A stretch of DNA of 64,000 nucleotides from positions 744,841 through 808,840 of the forward strand of contig NZ_KN046818.1 of NCBI RefSeq assembly GCF_000742135.1. Direction: 5' to 3'. Under the pieces are notes generated by a model. That model was not told where the DNA came from and did not search any database. It worked only from the letters and a program-made list of their open reading frames with translations. The number at the start of each line of letters is the position of its first letter. Within the stretch, counting starts at the first letter, position 1. Source of the stretch: Klebsiella pneumoniae. GTDB taxonomy: Bacteria > Pseudomonadota > Gammaproteobacteria > Enterobacterales > Enterobacteriaceae. Shown here piece after piece: positions 1 to 12,991 of the stretch. The position numbers and the translations under genes were made by a program.

Positions 1-805
<805 letters not shown>

Positions 806-874
806 CCTTAAAGAACCTGCCTTTGCAGTGCTCACACAGATTGTCTGATGAAAAACAGCAGTAAAAACCTCTAC

Positions 875-951
<77 letters not shown>

Positions 952-987
952 AATTTGCGAAGCAAATTTGAAGAGGTTGCAAACGAT

Positions 988-1063
988 GGGGCTATAGCTC
1001 AGCTGGGAGAGCGCCTGCTTTGCACGCAGGAGGTCTGCGGTTCGATCCCGCATAGCTCCACCA
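988..1063 (+). tRNA. alaV: tRNA-Ala (anticodon TGC)
   Basis: A 76-nt cloverleaf starting GGGGCTATAGCTCAGC with a TTTGCAC anticodon loop (anticodon TGC) and encoded CCA. It is the second spacer tRNA, 36 nt after tRNA-Ile, co-transcribed with the rRNAs. Confidence 0.98.
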
Positions 1064-1123
1064 TCTTTACTGCGAACACAAGAAAACTTCAGAGTGAACC
1101 TGAAAAGGTGCACTGCGAAGTTT

Positions 1124-1135
1124 TGCTCTTTAAAA
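1124..1135 (+). promoter_or_regulatory. boxA-type antitermination element in the 16S-23S spacer
   Basis: The sequence TGCTCTTTAAAA between tRNA-Ala and 23S matches the enterobacterial rRNA boxA core TGCTCTTTA, where NusB/NusE load to prevent Rho termination during 23S transcription. Its place about 100 nt before 23S is the usual one. Confidence 0.7.
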
Positions 1136-1232
1136 ATCTGGATCAAGCTGAAAATTGAAACGACACACTGTTTAAGTGTGTTCGAGTCTCTCAAATTTTC
1201 GCAATCAGAAGTGAAACATCTTCGGGTTGTGA

Positions 1233-4134
<2,902 letters not shown>

Positions 4135-4228
4135 ACAACGCCGAAGATGTTTTGGCGATTTGAGAGAATTTTCAGCTCTGATACAGATTAATCGATACGT
4201 CGGTGAGACGTGTTGATAAAACAGAATT

Positions 4229-4348
4229 TGCCTGGCGGCACTAGCGCGGTGGTCCCACCTGACCCCATGCCGAACTCAGAAGTGAAACGCCGTAGCGCCG
4301 ATGGTAGTGTGGGGTCTCCCCATGTGAGAGTAGGGAACTGCCAGGCAT
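4229..4348 (+). rRNA. rrfH: 5S ribosomal RNA
   Basis: A 120-nt 5S rRNA beginning TGCCTGGCGGC and ending GAACTGCCAGGCAT. The two ends form the expected terminal helix. It follows the 23S end by 94 nt in the rrnH transcript. Confidence 0.97.
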
Positions 4349-4403
4349 CAAATTGCAGTAAGCCGGGGTGACAACCGGTGGTAATAAAGCGAAGAAATTC
4401 GGT

Positions 4404-4480
4404 GGAGCGGTAGTTCAGTCGGTTAGAATACCTGCCTGTCACGCAGGGGGTCGCGGGTTCGAGTCCCGTCCGTTCCGCCA
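4404..4480 (+). tRNA. aspU: tRNA-Asp (anticodon GTC), distal tRNA of rrnH
   Basis: A 77-nt cloverleaf GGAGCGGTAGTTCAGTC... with anticodon GTC and encoded CCA, 55 nt after 5S. It is base-for-base identical to the second tRNA-Asp at 13857-13933. Confidence 0.98.
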
Positions 4481-4489
4481 CTTATTAAG

Positions 4490-4518
4490 AGCCCTGAGCA
4501 TTTGCTCAGGGCTTTTTT
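4490..4518 (+). terminator. rrnH rho-independent terminator
   Basis: AGCCCTGAGCA-TT-TGCTCAGGGCT forms an almost loop-less long GC stem followed by six T residues, ten bases after the tRNA-Asp CCA end. It ends the rRNA transcript before dkgB. Confidence 0.93.
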
Positions 4519-4644
4519 GTTTGATCTGTTCTCTATTATTGCTAATTCAGCAAAAATCCTCTGCATTAATCGCTCTTTTTCCCCTCCACACCATCAGCCA
4601 TAATTTCATCCGTTAACCGAAATGAATAAATAACGAGGAAAATC

Positions 4645-5448
4645 ATGGCAATCCCTGCATTTGGTCTTGGCACCTTCCGTCTGAAAGATGATGTTGTTAT
4701 CGCATCCGTAAAAACCGCGCTGGAGCTGGGCTATCGTGCTATCGACACCGCGCAAATCTATGACAATGAAGCCGCGGTGGGTCAGGCTATCGCCGAAAGC
4801 GGCGTGCCGCGTGATGAGCTGTTCATCACTACCAAAATCTGGATCGAGAACCTGAGCAAAGACAAACTCATCGCCAGCCTGCAAGAAAGTCTGCAGAAGC
4901 TGCGCACGGACTATGTTGACCTGACGCTCATCCACTGGCCGGCACCGAACGATGCGGTTGCCGTTGAAGAGTTTATGGCAGCCTTGATGGAAGCGAAGAA
5001 GCTGGGTCTGACCCGTCAGATTGGTATCTCCAACTTCACTATTCCACTGATGGAGCGCGCGATTGCCGCCGTTGGCGCTGAAAACATTGCGACCAACCAG
5101 ATTGAACTCTCGCCGTATCTGCAAAACCGTAAAGTCGTCGACTGGGCACGTGAGCACGGCATCCACATCACCTCTTACATGACGCTGGCTTATGGTAAGG
5201 CGCTGAAAGATGAAGTGATTGCCCGTATCGCGGCGAAACATAATGCGACTCCGGCGCAGGTTATCCTGGCATGGGCGATGGGCGAGGGGTACGCGGTGAT
5301 CCCGTCCTCGACGAAGCGTGATAACCTGGCCAGCAACCTGAAGGCGCTGGATCTGCAGTTGGATGATGAAGATCGACAGGCGATCGCTGCGCTGGATTGC
5401 AACGATCGGCTGGTGAGCCCGGAAGGTCTGGCGCCGCAGTGGGATTAA
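4645..5448 (+). CDS. dkgB: 2,5-diketo-D-gluconate reductase B (aldo/keto reductase)
   Basis: A 267-residue NADPH-dependent aldo/keto reductase with a TIM barrel. It reduces 2,5-diketo-D-gluconate, methylglyoxal and other small carbonyls in the cytoplasm. The catalytic tetrad is visible as Asp34 and Tyr39 ([11 protein letters not shown]), Lys64 (ITTKIW) and His97 (LTLIHWPA). The C-terminal IPSSTKRDN segment is the NADPH 2'-phosphate contact. Length and position directly after rrnH match E. coli dkgB (yafB). A good Shine-Dalgarno GAGGAAAA precedes the ATG. It is monocistronic; its likely terminator overlaps the end of convergent yafC. Confidence 0.96.
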   Translation: MAIPAFGLGTFRLKDDVVIASVKTALELGYRAIDTAQIYDNEAAVGQAIAESGVPRDELFITTKIWIENLSKDKLIASLQESLQKLRTDYVDLTLIHWPAPNDAVAVEEFMAALMEAKKLGLTRQIGISNFTIPLMERAIAAVGAENIATNQIELSPYLQNRKVVDWAREHGIHITSYMTLAYGKALKDEVIARIAAKHNATPAQVILAWAMGEGYAVIPSSTKRDNLASNLKALDLQLDDEDRQAIAALDCNDRLVSPEGLAPQWD

Positions 5449-5493
5449 TCACTCGCTACCGGTATGCCGTTCGCCCTGCCGCCCGAGAAGGTA

Positions 5494-6399
5494 TTACGAC
5501 AGCTCCTTCGGGAGCTGTTTTACGTGGTCGCTCAGAAAATCAATAAATGCCCTGATGCGAGTGCTGACCGCCCGGTCGCTGTAATAGACGGCACTGAAAG
5601 GCATTTCCACCGGTAAGCGCTTATCGGCCAGTAGCTCGACAAACTCTCCGCTGGCAATCTCTTTATCCACCATGTAATCCGACAGGCAGGCAATACCGTT
5701 GCCGGTCAGGCACAGCTGCTTGAGCGTTTCGCCGCTATTGGATGACACCGCCGCTTCGATCTCTAACAGCTGGCCATCGCAACAGGAGACCGGCCAGGTA
5801 TTCAGCGATACCGGCTCGGTGAAGCCGAGGCAGTGATGCTGTTTCAGATCGGATGGATGCTGCGGCATACCGTAGCGCGCGACATAGTCGGGCGAGGCGA
5901 CGATCTTACGATAGCTGGTAAACAGCGGTCGGGCGCGCAGGCTGGAATCCGTTAAGGTCCCGGCCCGAATGGCCACATCCACTTTCCGTTCAATCAGATT
6001 GATAAAGGTCTCAGACGAGACGAGCGACAGCGTCATTTCCGGGTAGCGTTCGCGAAATGACTTCACCAGCGGCATGAGAAAATGCAGCATCACCGGCGTC
6101 GCGGCATCTACCCGCAGCAGGCCCCGCGGCGTCGTGCGCGTCTCCAGCAGATCGTTCTCTGCCGCCGCCATTTCCTGCAAGACCACCTGCATCCGGCGAA
6201 AATAGCGCTCGCCTTCTTCTGTCAGGCTGAGCTGGCGGGTGGTCCGATTGAGCAGGCTTACGCCTAGCTTTGATTCCAGCTTTTTGACCGCCCGGCTGAC
6301 GGCGGAGTTGGCCTGTCCGAGCTGCTCGGCCGCCCGGCTGAAACTCCCGCTTTCCACCACCGCCACAAAGATGGCGATCTCCTCTGATGTGGCTCTCAT
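5494..6399 (-). CDS. yafC: LysR-family transcriptional regulator YafC
   Basis: 301 residues in the standard LysR layout: winged helix-turn-helix at about residues 3-62 ([17 protein letters not shown]...[11 protein letters not shown]), then an effector-binding domain of two Rossmann-like halves (about 90-295). Length and synteny (dkgB-yafC) match E. coli YafC, whose target is not established. Here it is divergent from an MFS exporter gene (gap 104 bp), the usual arrangement for a LysR regulator and its target, so I infer that it controls that gene and itself. Its last codons contain the inverted repeat that probably terminates dkgB. Confidence 0.9.
   Translation of the reverse strand: MRATSEEIAIFVAVVESGSFSRAAEQLGQANSAVSRAVKKLESKLGVSLLNRTTRQLSLTEEGERYFRRMQVVLQEMAAAENDLLETRTTPRGLLRVDAATPVMLHFLMPLVKSFRERYPEMTLSLVSSETFINLIERKVDVAIRAGTLTDSSLRARPLFTSYRKIVASPDYVARYGMPQHPSDLKQHHCLGFTEPVSLNTWPVSCCDGQLLEIEAAVSSNSGETLKQLCLTGNGIACLSDYMVDKEIASGEFVELLADKRLPVEMPFSAVYYSDRAVSTRIRAFIDFLSDHVKQLPKELS
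5499..5521 (+). terminator. probable dkgB terminator inside the 3' end of yafC
   Basis: ACAGCTCC-TTCG-GGAGCTGT followed by TTTA: an 8-bp stem with a stable TTCG tetraloop and a short U run, 50 nt after the dkgB stop. The same bases encode the last residues of YafC (QLPKELS) on the other strand. Confidence 0.65.
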
Positions 6400-6420
6400 T
6401 ATTGCACCTATAGCAAAATT

Positions 6421-6438
6421 CTATTGATACTTTGATAG
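6421..6438. promoter_or_regulatory. candidate LysR-type operator between yafC and the MFS gene
   Basis: CTATTGATACTTTGATAG has the dyad CTAT-N10-ATAG (a T-N11-A class LysR motif). It lies in the 104-bp divergent region, 22 nt upstream of yafC and 66 nt upstream of the MFS gene. The position suits regulation of both genes by YafC. This is inference from pattern and context only. Confidence 0.4.
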
Positions 6439-6503
6439 TTTTTGTTATTTATACAACCCTTCATACTACGTGTCATCTTAATCCTGATGCTACGGAGTAA
6501 ATT

Positions 6504-7694
6504 ATGCCACTGGCGCTATTTGCCTTAACCATCGGTGCCTTCGCAATTGGCACCACTGAATTTGTGATTGTCGGCCTGGTCCCGACGATTGCCCAGCAAC
6601 TCTCTATCTCCCTGCCTTCGGCGGGACTGCTGGTCTCTATCTACGCGCTGGGCGTGGCGATCGGCGCCCCGGTACTGACGGCGTTGACCGGGCGTATGCC
6701 GCGTAAACAGCTGCTGCTGGCGTTGATGGTCCTGTTTACGGCGGGTAATGTGCTGGCCTGGCAGGCCCCGGGCTATGAAACGCTGATCCTGGCGCGACTG
6801 CTGACCGGCCTGGCACACGGCGTGTTCTTCTCTATTGGCTCGACAATTGCTACCAGCCTGGTGGCAAAAGAGAAAGCGGCCTCGGCCATTGCCATTATGT
6901 TCGGCGGCCTGACGGTCGCGCTGGTAACCGGGGTACCGTTCGGGACTTTCATCGGCCAGCATTTTGGCTGGCGGGAAACCTTCCTCGCGGTATCGATTCT
7001 GGGCGTCATTGCCCTTATCAGCAGCCTGATTCTGGTACCGAATAATATTCCGGGCCGCGCCAGCGCCAGCCTGCGCGATCAGATGAAAGTATTAACTCAT
7101 CCTCGCCTGCTGATGATCTACGCCATTACCGCGCTGGGCTACGGCGGCGTGTTTACCGCCTTTACCTTCCTTGCGCCGATGATGCAGGAGCTGGCCGGTT
7201 TCAGCCCGTCAGCGGTGAGCTGGATCCTGCTGGGCTATGGTGTCTCGGTCGCTATCGGTAATGTGTGGGGGGGCAAACTGGCCGATAAGCATGGCGCCGT
7301 CTCCGCGCTGAAGTTTATCTTCGCCGCGCTGGTGGTGCTGCTGCTGGTCTTCCAGTTGACCGCCAGCGTTCACTATGCCGCGCTGGCAACGGTACTGGTG
7401 ATGGGCATCTTCGCCTTCGGCAACGTGCCGGGTCTGCAGGTCTATGTGGTGCAAAAAGCCGAACAGTACACGCCTGGCGCCGTCGACGTCGCTTCCGGCC
7501 TGAATATTGCCGCCTTTAACGTCGGCATCGCGCTGGGGTCCATCGTCGGCGGACAGACGGTCGAGCGGTACGGTCTGGCGCAGACGCCGTGGATTGGCGC
7601 GATGATTGTGCTGGTCGCTTTGCTGTTGGTGGTCCTGAGCGGACGTTTAGATAAATTGCCACGCCGTTCGGCAGCGCTTTCTCCCGAAGGCTAA
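6504..7694 (+). CDS. MFS transporter, DHA1-type drug/sugar efflux family (AraJ/YdhP-like)
   Basis: 396 residues with twelve predicted membrane helices, the length usual for DHA1-family proton antiporters of the AraJ/YdhP type. The N terminus (ALTIGAFAIGTTEFVIVGLVP) is the family's helix-1 signature. The motif-A like loop GRMPRKQLL (about 64-72) lies between helices 2 and 3, and the helix-5 antiporter motif C is recognisable around GGLTVALVTGVPFGTFIG. It likely exports a small hydrophobic or sugar-like compound; the substrate cannot be read from sequence. E. coli K-12 has no gene here (yafC is directly followed by yafD), so this is a one-gene insertion, divergent from yafC. Confidence 0.85.
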   Translation: MPLALFALTIGAFAIGTTEFVIVGLVPTIAQQLSISLPSAGLLVSIYALGVAIGAPVLTALTGRMPRKQLLLALMVLFTAGNVLAWQAPGYETLILARLLTGLAHGVFFSIGSTIATSLVAKEKAASAIAIMFGGLTVALVTGVPFGTFIGQHFGWRETFLAVSILGVIALISSLILVPNNIPGRASASLRDQMKVLTHPRLLMIYAITALGYGGVFTAFTFLAPMMQELAGFSPSAVSWILLGYGVSVAIGNVWGGKLADKHGAVSALKFIFAALVVLLLVFQLTASVHYAALATVLVMGIFAFGNVPGLQVYVVQKAEQYTPGAVDVASGLNIAAFNVGIALGSIVGGQTVERYGLAQTPWIGAMIVLVALLLVVLSGRLDKLPRRSAALSPEG

Positions 7695-7787
7695 GGGTTT
7701 CTCGCAATTTGCATTGAAAGTGTATGGGAAAATCCCTATAACAGAATAACCAGTCGTCGTCGGGCTGGTTTCTGTTATCGAGGATTA

Positions 7788-8594
7788 ATGCCCAAATTGC
7801 GAAAGAACACCTACGCCATGCGCTATGTCGCCGGACAACCTGCGGAGAGAATATTGCCTCCGGGGGCGTTTGCGGGCGTGAGTCCGGTTTATCCCGCCGG
7901 TACGCCATTAAGCAGCGATGAGAAGATCCGCGTGCTGGTATGGAATATCTTCAAGCAGCAGCGCGCAGAGTGGCAGTCGGTCCTCAAAAATTTCGGCAAA
8001 GATGCGCATTTGGTCCTGTTGCAGGAGGCGCAAACCACCCCAGAACTGGTCCGGTTCGCGACTTCAAACTATCTGGCCGCCGATCAGGTGCCGGCGCTGG
8101 TATTGCCGCAGCATCCTTCCGGCGTAATGACGCTGGCCTCCGCGCACCCCATCTATTGCTGTCCGCTGCGCGAGCGCGAGCCTATTTTGCGATTGCCGAA
8201 ATCGGCGTTAGTGACCGTTTATCCGCTGCCGGATGCGCGGTTGTTGATGGTAGTCAATATCCATGCCGTCAACTTTAGCCTTGGCGTCGACGTCTACAGC
8301 AAACAGCTGCTGCCAATTGGCGATCAGATCGCCCATCACAGCGGGCCGGTGATCATGGCCGGCGACTTCAATGCCTGGAGCCGGCCGCGGATGAATGCGC
8401 TGTACCGCTTTGCGCGTGAGATGTCGTTACGCGAAGTTCGTTTCTCAGACGATCAGCGCCGCCGCGCGTTTGGTCGTCCCCTCGATTTTGTGTTCTACCG
8501 TGGGTTAAGCGTGCACGATGCTTCCGTGCTGGTGACCCGCGCCTCCGACCACAACCCGCTACTAGTCGAATTCAGTCCCGGCAAGCCTGATTAA
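7788..8594 (+). CDS. yafD: endonuclease/exonuclease/phosphatase family protein YafD
   Basis: 268 residues of the DNase I/EEP fold. Family motifs in order: WNIFKQQ (metal-side Asn), LLQEAQ (metal-binding Glu), [10 protein letters not shown] (GDFN, catalytic Asp and Asn) and the terminal [11 protein letters not shown] (SDH, catalytic His). This resembles magnesium-dependent phosphodiesterases. The exact substrate of YafD is not established. It precedes yafE as in E. coli; the ATG follows GAGGATTA. Confidence 0.9.
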   Translation: MPKLRKNTYAMRYVAGQPAERILPPGAFAGVSPVYPAGTPLSSDEKIRVLVWNIFKQQRAEWQSVLKNFGKDAHLVLLQEAQTTPELVRFATSNYLAADQVPALVLPQHPSGVMTLASAHPIYCCPLREREPILRLPKSALVTVYPLPDARLLMVVNIHAVNFSLGVDVYSKQLLPIGDQIAHHSGPVIMAGDFNAWSRPRMNALYRFAREMSLREVRFSDDQRRRAFGRPLDFVFYRGLSVHDASVLVTRASDHNPLLVEFSPGKPD

Positions 8595-8606
8595 TTTAAG
8601 GTTGGT

Positions 8607-8630
8607 CAGGCCTGCCATGGGGCAGGCCTG
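8607..8630. other. perfect 10-bp hairpin between yafD and yafE
   Basis: CAGGCCTGCC-ATGG-GGCAGGCCTG forms a strong stem-loop 13 nt after the yafD stop. No T run follows on either strand, so it is more likely an mRNA 3'-end stabiliser or a weak terminator than a classic intrinsic terminator. Confidence 0.5.
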
Positions 8631-8685
8631 CGCATGCATGGTGCTGCCTTTTATTACTCAAAAAAAACCGTAAGGACAAGACAAC

Positions 8686-9456
8686 ATGACAACACGCTCT
8701 CACCATGACAACGTCGAAAAGCAGTTCGGCTCCCAGGCCAGCGCCTATCTGACCAGCGCTGTACACGCCTCTGGTCGCGATCTGCAGCGGCTGGCGGAAC
8801 GGCTGGCTGATTTTCCTCAGGCGAAAGTGCTGGATATGGGCTGCGGGGCAGGGCACGCCAGCTTTACCGCGGCGGGACAGGTTGCCGAGGTGACCGCCTA
8901 TGATTTATCGAGCCAGATGCTGGAGGTCGTTGCCGCCGCGGCAAAGGAGAAAGGTTTTAGCAATATCGTGACCCAGCAGGGGTACGCCGAAACGCTGCCG
9001 TTCGCTGATGCCAGCTTTGATGTGGTGATTAGCCGCTACTCCGCTCACCACTGGCATAACGTTGGCCAGGCGCTGCGTGAGGTGAAACGTGTTCTCAAGC
9101 CGGGCGGGGTGATTATCGTGATGGACGTGATGTCGCCTGGTCATCCGGTACGTGATGTCTGGCTGCAGACGGTGGAAGCCCTGCGCGACACCTCGCATGT
9201 GCGTAATTATTCCAGCGGCGAGTGGTTGACGCTGGCGACTGAAGCGGGGCTGGTGGTTAACCAGTTGTTGACCGATCGCCTGCCGCTGGAGTTCAGTTCA
9301 TGGGTGGCGCGGATGCGTACTCCTGAGCCGCTGGTGGAGGCGATTCGCTTATATCAGCAGAGCGCTTCGGCGGAGGTCAAAGCGTACTTCGAGTTACAGG
9401 AGGACGGATCGTTTACCAGCGATACCATTCTGTTCGAAGCGCATAAAGCGGTTTAA
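8686..9456 (+). CDS. yafE: class I SAM-dependent methyltransferase YafE
   Basis: 256 residues of the UbiE/Methyltransf_11 type. Motif I VLDMGCGAGHAS (about 45-56) binds S-adenosylmethionine, YDLSSQML supplies the acidic residue for the ribose, and FDVVISRYSAHHW plus LKPGGVIIVMDVM are the post-motifs. It should methylate a small molecule; the substrate is unknown. As I recall, the E. coli K-12 protein is annotated shorter (207 aa), so this copy may represent the intact ancestral form. It lies 91 nt after yafD on the same strand. Confidence 0.9.
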   Translation: MTTRSHHDNVEKQFGSQASAYLTSAVHASGRDLQRLAERLADFPQAKVLDMGCGAGHASFTAAGQVAEVTAYDLSSQMLEVVAAAAKEKGFSNIVTQQGYAETLPFADASFDVVISRYSAHHWHNVGQALREVKRVLKPGGVIIVMDVMSPGHPVRDVWLQTVEALRDTSHVRNYSSGEWLTLATEAGLVVNQLLTDRLPLEFSSWVARMRTPEPLVEAIRLYQQSASAEVKAYFELQEDGSFTSDTILFEAHKAV

Positions 9457-9465
9457 TTTAGGCAA

Positions 9466-9499
9466 TAAAAAAGGCACCGGGGAAGTCGGTGCCTTTTTG
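9466..9499. terminator. bidirectional terminator between yafE and mltD
   Basis: AGGCACCG-N7-CGGTGCCT is flanked by an A run on the left and a T run on the right (AAAAAA...TTTTT), so it can end both yafE (plus) and mltD (minus) transcripts. Confidence 0.88.
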
Positions 9500-9513
9500 T
9501 CGAACCAGAGGTA

Positions 9514-10881
9514 TCAGGACTCTGGTCGATCGCTGTTTTTCACAAACAACGTTAGCTGATCGCCTGGGCGCAGGTTGTCGGTATCGCTGTTCCAGCGCAT
9601 CACGTCGCGAATATTAACGCCGTGACGTTTGGCGATGCTCGACAGCGAATCGCCTTTACGAACGCGATAGGTGATGCTATCGCTGTTGTTCGCCAGACGC
9701 TGGGCGCTGCTGCCTGCGCCAATAACCAGATTCTGCCCAACCTTTAATCCAGAGCCGCGCAGGTTATTCCACTGCTGCAGATCGCGGGTCGTCACACCAA
9801 GACGGGAAGCTATCCCGGAAATGGTGTCGCCGGAACGCACCTTATAGCTACGGCTGGTCAGCGGCGTATTGTCCGCGAGCTGCGTCGGCTGCACGGCGGC
9901 AATGTCGCCAGAGGCCAGCGATTCACGCAGCTGTGCGGCGTGCTTCTGCGGCACCATGACGTACTTTGGCCCGCTCGCGCCCAGCGTTGACCCTTTTACG
10001 CCCGCATTGAACGTCTTCAGCTTGCTGACCGGCATACCGGCCATGTCCGCGAGCTGAGAAATATCAACCGGACTGTCGAGGCGAACGCGCGCCAGCGCAC
10101 GGCTTTCATCAGCCGTAGGCAGCTTTACGCCGTAACGTTTGCTGTTTTTGAGAATGTCGCTCAATGCCAGCATTTTCGGGACGTAGATTTTCGTTTCATG
10201 CGGCAGAGACAGCGACCAGAAATCGGTGGGTTTGCCACGCGAACGGTTCGCTTTTACTGCCTTCATGACCCGGCCTTCGCCGCTGTTATAGGCTGCGACC
10301 GTTAACAACCAGTCGCCGTCGAACATTTTGTTCAGACGTTGCATCATGTCCAGCGCCGCGGTAGTAGACGCGACGACATCACGACGCGCATCGTAACTGC
10401 GGGTCTGTTTTAAACCATAATTGCGCCCTGTGCTCGGAATGATCTGCCAAATGCCTGCGGCATTGGCGCCAGACGTCGCGTGTGGGTCAAAAGCGCTCTC
10501 CACTATGGGTAGTAATACCAGTTCCATTGGCATGTTACGTTTCTTAACCTGCCCGGCTATCCAGTACATATACGGCTCTGCCCGTAAAGTTACATCGTGG
10601 AGATAGCTCTTATTTCTTAAGTACTTCTGTTTCTGTTCGCGAATCCGGGGATTATCCGGTATTCCCATCTTTAGCTCGTCGCCTATGGAAGTCCACAGAT
10701 CCTGGTCTTGCGCGTAGAAGGTTCCATCATCTAACCAGCGCGCTTGACTTGTGAACTTGCCTGCTTCCCCTTGACCAGCCGCAGAAAGGCTCTGTGCTCG
10801 CTGTTCGACGGTGCCATCGTGCTTAGACGCCTGGCACCCCACCAGCAGGACAGAGGCGAGTAATATCGCTCGTGCCTTCAT
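9514..10881 (-). CDS. mltD: membrane-bound lytic murein transglycosylase D
   Basis: A 455-residue lipoprotein. The signal peptide ends in the lipobox LVGC (Cys16). The SLT-type catalytic domain (about 105-260) carries the active-site Glu in LPIVESAFDPHATS and the GIWQI and YNSGEGRV motifs. Two LysM repeats (about 345-388 YKVRSGDTISGIA..., 405-448 YRVRKGDSLSSIA...) bind peptidoglycan. It cleaves the MurNAc-GlcNAc bond to give 1,6-anhydromuropeptides at the inner face of the outer membrane. E. coli MltD is 452 aa. It is adjacent to gloB on the same strand (71 nt). Confidence 0.96.
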   Translation of the reverse strand: MKARAILLASVLLVGCQASKHDGTVEQRAQSLSAAGQGEAGKFTSQARWLDDGTFYAQDQDLWTSIGDELKMGIPDNPRIREQKQKYLRNKSYLHDVTLRAEPYMYWIAGQVKKRNMPMELVLLPIVESAFDPHATSGANAAGIWQIIPSTGRNYGLKQTRSYDARRDVVASTTAALDMMQRLNKMFDGDWLLTVAAYNSGEGRVMKAVKANRSRGKPTDFWSLSLPHETKIYVPKMLALSDILKNSKRYGVKLPTADESRALARVRLDSPVDISQLADMAGMPVSKLKTFNAGVKGSTLGASGPKYVMVPQKHAAQLRESLASGDIAAVQPTQLADNTPLTSRSYKVRSGDTISGIASRLGVTTRDLQQWNNLRGSGLKVGQNLVIGAGSSAQRLANNSDSITYRVRKGDSLSSIAKRHGVNIRDVMRWNSDTDNLRPGDQLTLFVKNSDRPES

Positions 10882-10952
10882 GTGTGTGTCAATAGTTGCT
10901 TAAAAGACGACCAAGGATAACGGCGAAGTTGGCCGATGACAAGAATTAAATA

Positions 10953-11708
10953 TCAGAAGTCATCTTTCTTTGACCTTAACCATGCAAATCGCGCCACAGA
11001 GTGTTGCAAATTTGTTTCTTTGTTAATTTTGTCAATTAAATCAATATCATTTACGCGTAAAAATAAATTTATACGCCGCTCATTTTTCAGAGTTACGGGT
11101 AGTGTTTTTTGTTTTTTTGCACGTAACTCATTAACTTTATGATAGTAATCGTTTATGTCCCTATCATCTGGCAGGATACTCAATGCAAACTTCATATTCG
11201 CTAACGTATATTCATGTGCGCAACATATGAGGGTTTCTTCAGGAAGGGCGTTAATTTTCATAAATGATTGATACATCTGCTCTGCTGTACCTTCGAACAG
11301 CCTTCCGCAGCCGCCGGAAAACATCGTATCGCCACAGAACAGATAAGGTTCGCTGTAGTAACAGATATGTCCTAATGTGTGACCTGGCGTAGAGAAAATG
11401 GAAAAATCGTGCCCGAGAATTGACAGCCGATCGCCATCGCCTACCACCTGAGTGACGCCTTTATCCTGGGTTTCCGCCGGCCCGTAAACCACTATAGAAG
11501 GGAATTTTTCACGTAATTGTTTTACGCCGCCGACGTGATCCTGATGATGATGGGTCAATAAAATAGCCTCGAGCTGCCACTGGTTTTCCTCGATGGCCGC
11601 CAGAACCGGCGCGGCTTCGCCTGGATCTACGATGATGCAGCGGCCGTTATTCTCACTGAGAACCCAGATGTAGTTGTCCTGAAACGCGGGAATACTGATA
11701 AGATTCAT
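10953..11708 (-). CDS. gloB: hydroxyacylglutathione hydrolase (glyoxalase II)
   Basis: 251 residues, the E. coli length. It hydrolyses S-D-lactoylglutathione to D-lactate and glutathione, the second step of methylglyoxal detoxification. The metallo-beta-lactamase motif THHHQDH lies at 52-58, with further metal ligands in TPGHTLGH and in the [17 protein letters not shown] segment. The C-terminal HxxF domain includes [14 protein letters not shown]. Divergent from yafS (32 nt between starts). Confidence 0.96.
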   Translation of the reverse strand: MNLISIPAFQDNYIWVLSENNGRCIIVDPGEAAPVLAAIEENQWQLEAILLTHHHQDHVGGVKQLREKFPSIVVYGPAETQDKGVTQVVGDGDRLSILGHDFSIFSTPGHTLGHICYYSEPYLFCGDTMFSGGCGRLFEGTAEQMYQSFMKINALPEETLICCAHEYTLANMKFALSILPDDRDINDYYHKVNELRAKKQKTLPVTLKNERRINLFLRVNDIDLIDKINKETNLQHSVARFAWLRSKKDDF

Positions 11709-11740
11709 AAATTACCTCTAAAGCGTAGCGGAAGGTGGCA

Positions 11741-12463
11741 ATGAAGCCGGCAAGGATACCTCACACAGTGACAGCGCCTGAGCATTGGTCCAGTATGCCG
11801 TGGGGCGAATACTATCGCGAAACGCTGGAGCAGCAGATGAAACCGTGGCTGGCTAAATTATATGGCTTTCATCTGCTTAAGATTGGCAATCTGAGCGCGG
11901 AAATCAATACCGAAGCTTGCGCCATCTCGCACCAGGTGAATGTCTCGCTGGCGGGAAATCCAATGCAGGTCCGGGCTGACCCGCTGCATTTACCCTTTGC
12001 CGAAAAGTCCGTTGACGCCTGCCTGCTGGCGCACACCCTGCCGTGGTGTAGCGATCCGCATCGTCTGCTGCGGGAAGCCGATCGTGTACTGATCGATGAT
12101 GGCTGGATGATCCTGACCGGGTTTAATCCGGTCAGCCTGATGGGGTTGCGTAAGCTGGTGCCGGTCCTGCGCAAAGGAACGCCTTATAATAGCCGTATGT
12201 TTACGCTGATGCGCCAGCTGGACTGGCTGGCGCTGCTCAACTTTGAAGTGCTGCACTATGGACGTTACCAGGTTTTGCCCTGGTCGCGCCATGGCGGCAA
12301 ATTGTTGAGCACCCATCTGCCGGCGCTGGGCTGTTTGCAATTGATTGTCGCCCGCAAACGGACCATTCCGCTGACGCTCAATCCGATGAAATCCGGCAAA
12401 GCGAAAACTCAGCTGCGGCCGGCGGTGGGCGCCACCCGGCAGTGGCGCAAAGGGCAGAATTAA
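11741..12463 (+). CDS. yafS: SAM-dependent methyltransferase-like protein YafS
   Basis: 240 residues, like E. coli YafS. I chose the ATG at 11741 ([10 protein letters not shown]), which has GGAAGG five bases upstream, over an in-frame GTG at 11735 that would overlap that ribosome site. The core is a Methyltransf_11-like fold: [21 protein letters not shown] and [20 protein letters not shown]. The classical glycine-rich SAM loop is weak, so activity is uncertain. The stop overlaps the rnhA stop by four bases (TTAA at 12460-12463), a tail-to-tail arrangement. Confidence 0.88.
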   Translation: MKPARIPHTVTAPEHWSSMPWGEYYRETLEQQMKPWLAKLYGFHLLKIGNLSAEINTEACAISHQVNVSLAGNPMQVRADPLHLPFAEKSVDACLLAHTLPWCSDPHRLLREADRVLIDDGWMILTGFNPVSLMGLRKLVPVLRKGTPYNSRMFTLMRQLDWLALLNFEVLHYGRYQVLPWSRHGGKLLSTHLPALGCLQLIVARKRTIPLTLNPMKSGKAKTQLRPAVGATRQWRKGQN

Positions 12464-12927
12464 CTCTCAGGCAGGTAGCCGACATCGTCCAGTGTGGGGT
12501 GGGAGGCCGCCGCGCGCGCCAGCTCGTCGCAGCGTTCATTTTCAGGATGGCCGGCATGGCCCTTTACCCATTCCCATTTAATTTTATGCTGGCCAAGCGC
12601 GGCGTCCAGCCGCTGCCAGAGGTCGACATTTTTCACCGGCTTTTTCTCTGCCGTTTTCCAGCCGCGCTTTTTCCAGTTGTGGATCCACTGGGTGATCCCC
12701 TGACGAACATACTGGCTGTCAGTGCTGAGCACTACTTCGCAATGCTCTTTTAACGCTTCCAGGGCAACAATTGCCGCCATCAGTTCCATGCGGTTATTGG
12801 TGGTCAGACGGTAGCCAGCGCTGAAGGTTTTTTCGTGCTGGCGGTAGCGCATGATGGCGCCGTAGCCGCCAGGTCCTGGATTACCCAGGCAAGAGCCGTC
12901 GGTGAAAATTTCTACCTGTTTGAGCAT
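12460..12927 (-). CDS. rnhA: ribonuclease HI
   Basis: 155 residues, identical in length to E. coli RNase HI. It cuts the RNA strand of RNA-DNA hybrids during replication and R-loop removal. Active-site acids: Asp10 ([12 protein letters not shown]), Glu48 (NRMELMAA), Asp70 (STDSQYV) and Asp134 (ERCDELAR). The start at [12 protein letters not shown] is taken by homology; open sequence upstream is not part of the protein. Divergent from dnaQ with 64 bp between starts, a compact overlapping promoter region as in E. coli. Confidence 0.97.
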   Translation of the reverse strand: MLKQVEIFTDGSCLGNPGPGGYGAIMRYRQHEKTFSAGYRLTTNNRMELMAAIVALEALKEHCEVVLSTDSQYVRQGITQWIHNWKKRGWKTAEKKPVKNVDLWQRLDAALGQHKIKWEWVKGHAGHPENERCDELARAAASHPTLDDVGYLPES

Positions 12928-12991
12928 CTCTGGTAGACTTCCTGTAATTGAAATCGATTTGTAAACGATAAGTCTGACATAAATGACCGCT

